A DNA stretch of 15,433 nt from Intestinibacter sp034113885. Its GTDB lineage: Bacteria > Bacillota > Clostridia > Peptostreptococcales > Peptostreptococcaceae. The translations under genes and the position numbers were made by a program. The stretch is from NCBI RefSeq assembly GCF_034113885.1, contig NZ_JAXEWM010000052.1:1-15433 (forward strand), in the 5' to 3' direction. The notes under the pieces are model-generated. The model searched no databases. It was not told the origin of the DNA and was given only the letters and a program-made list of their open reading frames with translations. This document shows, piece after piece, positions 7,780-13,753 of this stretch. The stretch's first letter is position 1. Each line of letters opens with the position of its first letter.

Positions 7780-8370
7780 CTAATGCTCCTCTGTAGCTTC
7801 AATTATGTCGGATAATTTATTCAACAACCTTATCAGTTCCTCTACATCTTCTTTACCCATTTTTTCTATTATTTGATTTGTATATTCTATCATTCGTTCA
7901 TGATGTTTCTCTAATAAATCAACTCCTTTGTCTGTCAAATCCACATAAGTAACTCTTCTATCTCTTCGATTTGAAAATCTATTTATATATCCTTTGTCCT
8001 CTAAATTATTGAGCATCTTTGATGTAGCCGGTTTTTTCATAAATAAACATCTTCCTATATCAGAGGTTTTTACCCCTATAGAATCATCACCTTCCCATCT
8101 TCTAAGCCCATATATAGTCTTTAATGCTGCATACTCTCCTGTATGCAATTCTCTTAATTCATCACTCTTTCTATGAGTATCCTTTCTCAATCTAAATAAA
8201 GCATCAAAAAACCTTCTATTAAGACCTTCATCTTTGCCAAATTCTTCATTTAATTCTAAATTCTCATGAAACCTCTTTTCAAATTCTTCATCACAATGAT
8301 GAAACCTTCTGCCAAAATCCCCGTGATGAAACCTTCTATTAAAATCTCTATCTTCGTGCAAAATTTTCAT
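7780..8370 (-). CDS. MarR-family transcriptional regulator with His/Arg/Phe repeat tail
   Basis: DNA-binding regulator of 196 residues (193 if translation starts at the TTG at 8361). The winged helix spans about residues 75-160: a recognition-helix region with KKPATSKMLNNLEDKGYI and a wing with NRRDRRVTYVDLTDKG, both typical of MarR proteins. Before it sits an unusual tail in which DFNRRFHHG (9-17) and DFGRRFHHC (18-26) are tandem 9-residue units, followed by a decayed unit EFEKRFHEN (29-37). The tail holds six histidines and one cysteine (C26), so metal binding is conceivable but unproven. MarR proteins usually repress their own operon and let go when a ligand binds; the two exporter genes directly downstream and an inverted repeat at the presumed transcription start support this. 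The domain call is firm; ligand unknown. Confidence 0.9.
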   Translation of the reverse strand: MKILHEDRDFNRRFHHGDFGRRFHHCDEEFEKRFHENLELNEEFGKDEGLNRRFFDALFRLRKDTHRKSDELRELHTGEYAALKTIYGLRRWEGDDSIGVKTSDIGRCLFMKKPATSKMLNNLEDKGYINRFSNRRDRRVTYVDLTDKGVDLLEKHHERMIEYTNQIIEKMGKEDVEELIRLLNKLSDIIEATEEH

Positions 8371-8377
8371 CTCCTTT
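8371..8377 (-). promoter_or_regulatory. ribosome binding site that favours a TTG start for the MarR-type gene
   Basis: AAAGGAG (8377-8371) directly abuts the ATG at 8370, leaving no spacer. The fourth codon, TTG at 8361-8359, is 9 bases away, a normal distance. No other in-frame ATG occurs before the winged-helix domain. Translation may therefore begin at TTG, which would keep expression low; the repeat tail is included either way. Confidence 0.5.
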
Positions 8378-8421
8378 TATTTACTAATTCCAATATTTCT
8401 TTTATTAATAATTTCTATTAA

Positions 8422-8446
8422 AAATAGTTTCCTTATTCAACTATTT
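8422..8446 (-). promoter_or_regulatory. candidate MarR operator
   Basis: Inverted repeat AAATAGTT (8422-8429) / AACTATTT (8439-8446) with a 9-base spacer. It adjoins the -10 box and covers the presumed transcription start near 8440, where a bound repressor would block transcription. Further CTATT/AATAG half-site-like words lie at 8415-8419 and 8454-8458. The size and symmetry suit a MarR dimer; assignment to this regulator is inference. Confidence 0.5.
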
Positions 8447-8474
8447 ATTATAGCTATTATTTTTTATTTGTCAA
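8447..8474 (-). promoter_or_regulatory. promoter of the MarR-exporter operon
   Basis: Minus strand: perfect -35 TTGACA at 8474-8469, 16-base spacer, perfect -10 TATAAT at 8452-8447. Such a strong promoter is what one expects for an operon held down by a repressor. Confidence 0.75.
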
Positions 8475-8726
8475 TTAATATTATTCTATTATTTGATAAC
8501 CTTGTAAAATTAAAATAATAATCATCATTATTTTATATGACATTTTTTTATCAATTTTGTCGTATTATCTACATATTTATACATATTTTTTCGCACTAAT
8601 TAAGATTTTTAAGCTTATACATATATCTATATCGTTAAATAATAAATTTATGTGCAAAAATTTAATTTTACAGCTATAATTAATTATGTAGACATTTAAT
8701 AATTTTTATTATTAGGGGGTATAATT
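8475..8726 (+). promoter_or_regulatory. upstream region of the unknown gene at 8727
   Basis: Mostly AT-rich spacer. A -10-like TATAAT at 8675-8680 overlaps a perfect 12-base palindrome ATAATTAATTAT (8676-8687); no good -35 is seen. TAATAAT (8697-8703) and ATTATTA (8708-8714) form an A/U hairpin with a 4-base loop that ends exactly where the GGGGG ribosome binding site (8715-8719) begins. The site is 7 bases from the ATG. A longer inverted repeat, TTTTTCGCAC near 8587 with GTGCAAAAA at 8652-8660, has one bulge. No gene is seen here. Confidence 0.4.
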
Positions 8727-9458
8727 ATGAGTGGCATGAAATTTGAATGTTTTTACTATCCAGTCGTTAATCCAGAAGGAAAAGTAGTAAAAACAATTAG
8801 AAACGTTAAATTATTTAACTACGGTGACGAAGTTCCTACAAAAACTTTATACTACAATTACGGAAAAAATTTCGCTATCTATCAAGGTTCTAAAATAATA
8901 GCTGTTGAAGATGGTATTCTTAAAAAAGAACTTTCAAAAGATGAATTAAAATTCCCATTAAAATTAGTTTTCGACAAAGGAACTCAATTAACAATATTCG
9001 GTAAAGAAGAATTATCTTCTGTAAGATTATTATTATCTGGGGAAAACGAAGTAGAAAAAGAATTGGGTGCTTTATTCTTCTTATCTAGAGTTTACAATAG
9101 AAAAATAAAAACTATACAATATGACGTTATGGCTGAATTAACTAATTGCTATAGAGATGTTAACTATGTAAATGAAACAATTGAAGAAAGAACTAAAGAC
9201 TTAATAAAAGACTTACGAATAGTTGAAAAGAATTTCAGAGATTTAGTTATAAAATATCCTGATATAAAAGAAAAATACTTAAGCTATATGAATTTCGGAG
9301 ATAAAGAAGATATGTTTGATTTATCTATAAACAAATACTGTGTAGAAGGTTCTGAACAATATGAATACTACAAAGTTGAAAGCGTTGTATTAAAAGCTAA
9401 ACCTATATATCCTAAATTCAAATTAGATCACTTTATGAGCTCTATGAACTATCAATAA
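8727..9458 (+). CDS. conserved-looking protein of unknown function
   Basis: I do not recognise this 243-residue protein. It has no signal peptide, membrane segment or known catalytic motif. The N-terminal half (to about 105) looks beta-rich, with alternating hydrophobic and charged residues and many aromatic residues (FECFYYPV, TLYYNYGKNFAIY). The second half is mostly helical and charged, with probable amphipathic or coiled-coil helices around 145-185. It would be cytoplasmic. A clear GGGGG site 7 bases before the ATG, codon use like its neighbours and a strong terminator show it is a real, independently transcribed gene. It is divergent from the MarR-exporter operon, 356 bases away, but nothing in the sequence ties the two together. 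Confidence 0.85.
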   Translation: MSGMKFECFYYPVVNPEGKVVKTIRNVKLFNYGDEVPTKTLYYNYGKNFAIYQGSKIIAVEDGILKKELSKDELKFPLKLVFDKGTQLTIFGKEELSSVRLLLSGENEVEKELGALFFLSRVYNRKIKTIQYDVMAELTNCYRDVNYVNETIEERTKDLIKDLRIVEKNFRDLVIKYPDIKEKYLSYMNFGDKEDMFDLSINKYCVEGSEQYEYYKVESVVLKAKPIYPKFKLDHFMSSMNYQ

Positions 9459-9462
9459 TAAT

Positions 9463-9510
9463 AAAGGGATGTCGCAAATCAAATTTGTGTTCATCCCTTT
9501 AATTTTTTAT
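9463..9510 (+). terminator. terminator of the unknown gene
   Basis: AAAGGGATG (9463-9471) pairs with CATCCCTTT (9492-9500), with an extra inner stem CAAAT/ATTTG (9475-9479 with 9483-9487), followed by a T-run at 9503-9508. It starts 5 bases after the stop codon. Confidence 0.85.
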
Positions 9511-9525
9511 CTTATAAATTATAAA

Positions 9526-9560
9526 AGCCCTTTAGATTAAAACTATAAATCTAAAGGGCT
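9526..9560 (-). terminator. terminator of the ACT-domain threonine ammonia-lyase gene
   Basis: Perfect 13-bp stem AGCCCTTTAGATT (9526-9538) / AATCTAAAGGGCT (9548-9560) with a 9-base loop. On the minus strand TTTT and further AT-rich sequence follow. It lies 26 bases past the gene's stop and faces the terminator at 9463-9510. Confidence 0.8.
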
Positions 9561-9585
9561 AGTATTTACAAATCGATATTTATTC

Positions 9586-10803
9586 TTATAAATCTACTAC
9601 ATCAAATCCTGCAGCTTTCATATCAGCTTTTATTTTTGCTATATGATCATGATCAAATGTTTCAATTATAAATTCTGCAGATTGTTTACCTATTGCTCCA
9701 CCTGAAGATAATCTTGTTTGGTTAGCATTAAGTATGTTAGCGTTGTTTTTGCTTATTATGCTTATTAATTCTAAGAATCCACCTGGTTTATCAGTCATAG
9801 TTGCACTGAATGAATAACGTCTACCTTCTGCTGCAAGACCTACACCTATTATTCTGTATAAAGTATTAACATCTACGTTACCACCAGATATTACACATAC
9901 TACGTTTTCGTCTTTTTGTGGAACATATTTTCCAGATATTAATGCTGCTGTAGAAACTGCTCCTGCACCTTCTGCTACAACTTTTTGATGTTCCATTAAG
10001 AATAATATAGCTCTAGATATTTCTTCTTCAGATACAGTTATTATTTCATCAACTAATTCATCTATTATTTCAAAAGTAACATCTCCAGGAGTTTTAACTG
10101 CTATACCATCTGCTATAGTAGCTTCTTTAAATGCAGTTGTTACTTTACCATTTTCTTTTGAAACCTTCATTGATGGTATATTATCAGTTTGAACACCTAT
10201 AACCTTTACATTTGGATTTAATCCTTTTGCAGCAACAGCTATACCTGATATTATACCACCGCCACCGATTGGACATAATATAGTGTCAACTTTTCCATCT
10301 AATTGGTCGAATATTTCAAGACCTATAGTACCTTGCCCTGCTATTACGTATTTGTCGTTAAATGGATGAAGGAAAGTTGCTCCTGTTTCTTTTTGTATTT
10401 CAACAGCTTTTGCATAAGCATCATCGTAAACTGCTCCATTTAATACAACTTCTGCACCATAGCTCTTAGTAGCTGTTACTTTAGCAAGTGGAGCTGTTTC
10501 TGGCATAGCTATAGTAGCTTTTATACCTGTCATTTGAGCACCTAATGCAACACCTTGTGCGTGGTTTCCAGCACTAGAAGCTATTACTCCATGAGATTTT
10601 TCTTCATCTGTTAAATTTGCTATTTTATTGCAAGCTCCTCTTATTTTGAATGAGCCTGTTTTTTGTAGGTTTTCACATTTATAATAAACGTTTGCACCTG
10701 TTTTTTCACTAAGTTTTTTACTTTCTTGTAATGGTGTTTTTTTGACAATAGGTTTTAATACCTCTTCAGCCTTTTTTACATCTTCTAAATTTACTTTTAA
10801 CAT
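9586..10803 (-). CDS. ilvA: threonine ammonia-lyase with C-terminal ACT domain
   Basis: PLP enzyme of 405 residues that deaminates L-threonine to 2-oxobutanoate and ammonia, the entry step to isoleucine or to threonine fermentation. The PLP lysine is K53 in TGSFKIRGA; SSAGNHAQG (76-84) contacts substrate and cofactor; the GGGG loop (180-183) holds the PLP phosphate; SGGN (306-309) holds the ring. From about residue 330 there is a single ACT domain (MTDKPGGFLELISII), so the enzyme is probably controlled by an amino acid ligand. This arrangement matches the one-ACT threonine ammonia-lyase family rather than E. coli IlvA, which has a different regulatory half. I chose the ATG at 10803, where homology begins; an upstream TTG at 10848 would add 15 unrelated residues. 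The binding site (GGAAAG, 12 bases away) is not ideal. A shorter paralogue lies immediately upstream. Confidence 0.92.
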   Translation of the reverse strand: MLKVNLEDVKKAEEVLKPIVKKTPLQESKKLSEKTGANVYYKCENLQKTGSFKIRGACNKIANLTDEEKSHGVIASSAGNHAQGVALGAQMTGIKATIAMPETAPLAKVTATKSYGAEVVLNGAVYDDAYAKAVEIQKETGATFLHPFNDKYVIAGQGTIGLEIFDQLDGKVDTILCPIGGGGIISGIAVAAKGLNPNVKVIGVQTDNIPSMKVSKENGKVTTAFKEATIADGIAVKTPGDVTFEIIDELVDEIITVSEEEISRAILFLMEHQKVVAEGAGAVSTAALISGKYVPQKDENVVCVISGGNVDVNTLYRIIGVGLAAEGRRYSFSATMTDKPGGFLELISIISKNNANILNANQTRLSSGGAIGKQSAEFIIETFDHDHIAKIKADMKAAGFDVVDL

Positions 10804-10848
10804 TTCATACACCGTCTTTCCATAAAATATTTTCTTTAGATAAATCAA

Positions 10849-10911
10849 TAAGTTATATACCTAACTTACTCCCAAAACCCTTATTATGAAAAACCTCTTT
10901 AAAAAGGTTTT
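10849..10911 (-). promoter_or_regulatory. structured leader of the ACT-domain threonine ammonia-lyase gene
   Basis: A 22-base palindrome (10890-10911, AAAACCTCTTTAAAAAGGTTTT on the plus strand read as two halves around 10900) can form an 11-bp stem with one G-U pair, directly followed on the minus strand by one more T. Further downstream TAAGTTA/TAACTTA (10849-10855 with 10862-10868) forms a 7-bp hairpin. The 5' arm AAAACC of the first stem could alternatively pair with GGTTTT within 10872-10879. This resembles an attenuator, but no T-box or known riboswitch motif is seen. Confidence 0.4.
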
Positions 10912-10939
10912 CCTATGTAAAATTCTATTTCCAATATTA

Positions 10940-10967
10940 AGTATATAATATTTTTACGATTATTCAA
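10940..10967 (-). promoter_or_regulatory. promoter of the ACT-domain threonine ammonia-lyase gene
   Basis: Minus strand: -35 TTGAAT at 10967-10962, 16-base spacer, -10 TATACT at 10945-10940. Transcription would start near 10933, giving a leader of about 130 bases that contains the two hairpins. Confidence 0.55.
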
Positions 10968-11133
10968 TAAAAAATTTTTGATAAAAAAAAGTTCTTTTAT
11001 TCAGATTTTTTTATATTATTTGTAAATTAAAGAAAATTATTCCTTACTTTCTTTTATTTAATTTTTTTATCTATTCTATATTATTTTGCGTTTTATTTTT
11101 AAATTTACACTCTTATTTTTATAAAATTATATT
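10968..11133. other. AT-rich spacer with a possible CodY-like site
   Basis: No gene is seen. AAATTAAAGAAAATT at 11024-11038 matches 12 of 15 positions of the CodY consensus AATTTTCWGAAAATT. It is about 57 bases upstream of the -35 box of the downstream gene. CodY often controls branched-chain amino acid genes in this phylum, but such partial matches are common in AT-rich DNA. Confidence 0.25.
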
Positions 11134-11174
11134 AAAAAAGACTATAATCTAAATTTATAGATTATAGCTCTTTT
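11134..11174 (-). terminator. terminator of the short threonine ammonia-lyase gene
   Basis: CTATAATCT (11142-11150) pairs with AGATTATAG (11159-11167), extended by AAAAGA/TCTTTT (11136-11141 with 11169-11174) around one bulged base. The minus strand then reads on in T residues. It lies 22 bases after the stop. Confidence 0.8.
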
Positions 11175-11196
11175 AATATAATAATTTTAATTTATA

Positions 11197-12171
11197 TTAT
11201 TTAACTTCACCGTTGATTATTTTTACAAGCATTGCTGGGTCGATATTACCACCAGTTATTATACAAGCTACATTTTCATCCTTTTTAGGAACATATTTCC
11301 CAGATAATAAAACTGCTGTAGAAGTTGCTGCTGCACCCTCTGCTACTATTTTTTGATTTTTTAATAAGTAAAGAACTGCATCTGCCATTTCTTTTTCTGA
11401 AACAGTAATTATATCATCAACCAATTCTTTAACAATTGAAAAAGTTAATTCACCTGGTCTCATAACTGCTATTCCATCTGCAAATGTAGGTCCATTGTGA
11501 GCACTACTTACTTCTCCATTATCTAAAGATGCCTTCATAGATGGCATATTATCAGTTTGAATACCTATAACCTTTATATTTGGATTTAAAGCCTTAGCAG
11601 TTACTAAAGTTCCAGCTAAAACTCCACCTCCACCTATTGGACATAATATTGTATCTATTTTTCCATCTAAAGCTTCGTACATTTCAAGAGTTATTGTACC
11701 TTGACCTGCTATTACATATGGATCATCAAATGGATGTAAAAAAGTTTTTCCTGTTTCTTTTTCCATTTTTTTAGCTTCTGCAAATGCTTCATCGAAAACA
11801 TCTCCAACTAAAACTACATTAGCTCCATTTTCTCTAGTAGAAGCTACCTTTGCTTCTGGAGCACAAGTAGGCATTACTACAGTCGCATCTAAACCTAGCA
11901 TTTTTGCACTTAATGCAACCCCTTGAGCGTGGTTACCAGAGCTAGCTGCTATTACTCCTTTAGCCTTTTCTTCTTCACTTAAGCTAGATATTTTATTATA
12001 AGCTCCTCTTATTTTAAAAGCCCCTGTTTTTTGGAAGCATTCACATTTATAGTATATATTTGCCCCTGTTTTTTTACTTATAGCTATACCTCTTAGCATA
12101 GGTGTTTTTTCAATAACATCTTTAACTACTTCTCTAGCTTTTTTTACATCTTCTAAAGTTACTTTATTCAT
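11197..12171 (-). CDS. tdcB: threonine ammonia-lyase, short catabolic (TdcB-like) form
   Basis: PLP enzyme of 324 residues converting L-threonine (and probably L-serine) to the 2-oxo acid and ammonia. K53 in TGAFKIRGA is the PLP lysine, SSGNHAQG is at 77-84, the GGGG phosphate loop at 180-183 and TGGN at 306-309. It ends right after the catalytic domain, with no ACT domain, as in catabolic TdcB. It aligns with the downstream paralogue over the whole catalytic domain, with motifs at identical residue numbers, so the pair looks like an old duplication or two related acquisitions. The ATG at 12171 has AAAGGGG 6 bases upstream. It has its own promoter and a terminator, so it is a separate transcript although adjacent. 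The symbol tdcB is assigned by architecture, not by experiment. Confidence 0.9.
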   Translation of the reverse strand: MNKVTLEDVKKAREVVKDVIEKTPMLRGIAISKKTGANIYYKCECFQKTGAFKIRGAYNKISSLSEEEKAKGVIAASSGNHAQGVALSAKMLGLDATVVMPTCAPEAKVASTRENGANVVLVGDVFDEAFAEAKKMEKETGKTFLHPFDDPYVIAGQGTITLEMYEALDGKIDTILCPIGGGGVLAGTLVTAKALNPNIKVIGIQTDNMPSMKASLDNGEVSSAHNGPTFADGIAVMRPGELTFSIVKELVDDIITVSEKEMADAVLYLLKNQKIVAEGAAATSTAVLLSGKYVPKKDENVACIITGGNIDPAMLVKIINGEVK

Positions 12172-12216
12172 TTTTATCCCCTTTGCTTACAAACTTTACA
12201 TAATTTTCTATTATTT

Positions 12217-12250
12217 TAAGTATACAACTAAATCCATTTTTTGTACACTT
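12217..12250 (-). promoter_or_regulatory. promoter and inverted repeat of the short threonine ammonia-lyase gene
   Basis: Minus strand: -35-like TGTACA at 12247-12242, 17-base spacer, -10 TATACT at 12224-12219. TAAGTATAC (12217-12225) and GTACACTTA (12242-12250) form an inverted repeat with one mismatch that covers exactly the two promoter boxes. The same TATACTTAA sequence surrounds the -10 box of the other threonine ammonia-lyase gene, so a shared regulator is possible. Confidence 0.45.
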
Positions 12251-12288
12251 ATATTAGATTTTTTTTTAATAAAACGCATTTTTAAGTT

Positions 12289-13593
12289 TTACTCAATGCA
12301 ATCTTTTTCTTCTTCCTCTATCTTTTCTATTTTTACATTTACAACTCTAAATTTATCAAGCTCTATTACCTTAAATCTATATCCATCAAAATCTACACTT
12401 TGGTTTATCTCAATATCCATTCCTAGCATATAGAACATCCAGCCCCCTATGCTGTCAAATCCTTCCTTTTCCATATTTATATCTAAAATTCTGTTGATAT
12501 CAGTAATTGTAGTCGTACCTTGTACTATATAAGAGCCGTCGCTTAATTTTTTGATATCTACTTCTTCATCATCATCAAATTCATCTTGGATTTCTCCAAC
12601 AATCTCTTCAAGTATATCCTCAACAGTTATAATACCAGATGTTCCACCGTATTCATCTACAACTACAGCCATTTGAACTCTATCCTTTCTAAGCTTTTCC
12701 AAAACCCTACTTGTAAGCTCAGTTTCAGATACATAGGTTATTTTTCTCAAAATTTTACTTAAGTCCACCTTGTCTTCAAGAAGCTTTTGATTATAGAGAT
12801 CTCTAATATGTATAAATCCAAGTAAATCGTCCTTATCCTTCCCGCATACTGGATATCTAGTATATCCCTCTTCTTTTATTAAATTAAATATGTACTCCTC
12901 ACTGTCGTCTAAATCTATACATATCATATCTGTCCTAGGTACTAAAACCTCTCTTATTTGTTTTTCCTTGAAGCTATATATATTGTCCATGAATATTTTA
13001 TCATCGATGCCGTATTCATCCTTATCTTCATCATCAATAGATATAGATTCCTCTAAATTATTTAAAGCTTTTTTCTCTAAAATACTGTTTACATCACATT
13101 TAAATAATTTGCATATTTTCTCTGATATAAAGTCTACAATTGCAGATAACGGTCTTATAAATCCATATAAAAATGTCAATAATAGAGAGTTTTTTAAAAG
13201 CGTCTTTTGTGGATTTTTTATAGCTAAAGCACTTGGAATAAAAAACGCCACTATTGCTTCTAATACTGCCACAACTATTATTATTCCTATTATTACAGCT
13301 TTTTCCAATACATTGCCGTTTATTTCAAAATTCATAAAAACAACCTTACAAACCTCATTCAGTAAGAAGCCTATAATTAAAATAGAAATTATAGTTGCAA
13401 ATCGACATACAGATAAAAATTTTTTCTCTTTTTCCTTTATTTTTATACATCTTTTTAATCCATTATTTTTGTCCTGTTCAGATTTTTTTAACTTCTTTTC
13501 ATCTACCACCGTTAATGAATACCTACATTCTACAAAAAAAATATTTATTATAGTCAAAACTACAATCGAAATTGATAAAATTGATACTTGCAT
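12289..13593 (-). CDS. CNNM/CorC-type membrane protein with CBS pair (HlyC/CorC family)
   Basis: Membrane protein of 434 residues. Three hydrophobic segments (about 3-23, 65-90 and 100-127) form a CNNM/DUF21 domain, followed by a CBS pair: PRTDMICIDLDDSEE..GYTRYPV..DLLGFIHIRDL and VVDEYGGTSGIITVEDILEEIVG. A C-terminal CorC/HlyC domain holds GSYIVQGTTTITDIN and FDSIGGWMFYMLG. Relatives are implicated in Mg2+ efflux or homeostasis. Here the membrane domain departs from the family: the usual G-E-x-x-P-K motif reads AFFIPSALA, and the first-helix F-F-x-x-x-E reads FFVECR, so charged residues thought to serve ion binding are missing. The start is uncertain: the ATG at 13593 has AAGGGGG 14 bases upstream, while the ATG at 13623 has none and lies only 18 bases from the likely transcription start. 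No terminator is visible before the next gene, 117 bases away. Confidence 0.85.
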   Translation of the reverse strand: MQVSILSISIVVLTIINIFFVECRYSLTVVDEKKLKKSEQDKNNGLKRCIKIKEKEKKFLSVCRFATIISILIIGFLLNEVCKVVFMNFEINGNVLEKAVIIGIIIVVAVLEAIVAFFIPSALAIKNPQKTLLKNSLLLTFLYGFIRPLSAIVDFISEKICKLFKCDVNSILEKKALNNLEESISIDDEDKDEYGIDDKIFMDNIYSFKEKQIREVLVPRTDMICIDLDDSEEYIFNLIKEEGYTRYPVCGKDKDDLLGFIHIRDLYNQKLLEDKVDLSKILRKITYVSETELTSRVLEKLRKDRVQMAVVVDEYGGTSGIITVEDILEEIVGEIQDEFDDDEEVDIKKLSDGSYIVQGTTTITDINRILDINMEKEGFDSIGGWMFYMLGMDIEINQSVDFDGYRFKVIELDKFRVVNVKIEKIEEEEKDCIE

Positions 13594-13647
13594 AATAAAA
13601 TTATGTGCCCCCTTACACAACATTAAATTTTTAACTTAGTCTAGTTT

Positions 13648-13656
13648 ATTATAACA
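13648..13656 (-). promoter_or_regulatory. extended -10 promoter of the CNNM/CBS gene
   Basis: Minus strand TGTTATAAT is a perfect extended -10 element (TGnTATAAT); no -35 match is needed and none is good. Transcription would start near 13641. Confidence 0.55.
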
Positions 13657-13697
13657 TAGAGAGCACACTACTTAGTTTATATATTGTAAAAATTTTC

Positions 13698-13729
13698 AAA
13701 AAAACTCAATATACAAATAGTATATTGAG
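13698..13729 (-). terminator. terminator of the TipA-like regulator gene
   Basis: Perfect 10-bp stem CTCAATATAC (13705-13714) / GTATATTGAG (13720-13729) with a 5-base loop, followed on the minus strand by seven T (13704-13698). It makes the regulator gene monocistronic. Confidence 0.88.
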
Positions 13730-13753
13730 CCTTTGTTATTTTTATAAAGTTTA

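Noticed and set aside
10804..10933. T-box leader for the threonine ammonia-lyase gene
   Set aside because: I looked for the conserved T-box sequence and the stem I bulge and found neither; the leader is also too short for a standard T-box.
12890..13639. Long open frame on the plus strand
   Set aside because: It lies antisense to the well-supported CNNM/CBS gene, has low-complexity Ser/Ile/Phe/Asn composition typical of an antisense frame, and no convincing start site.
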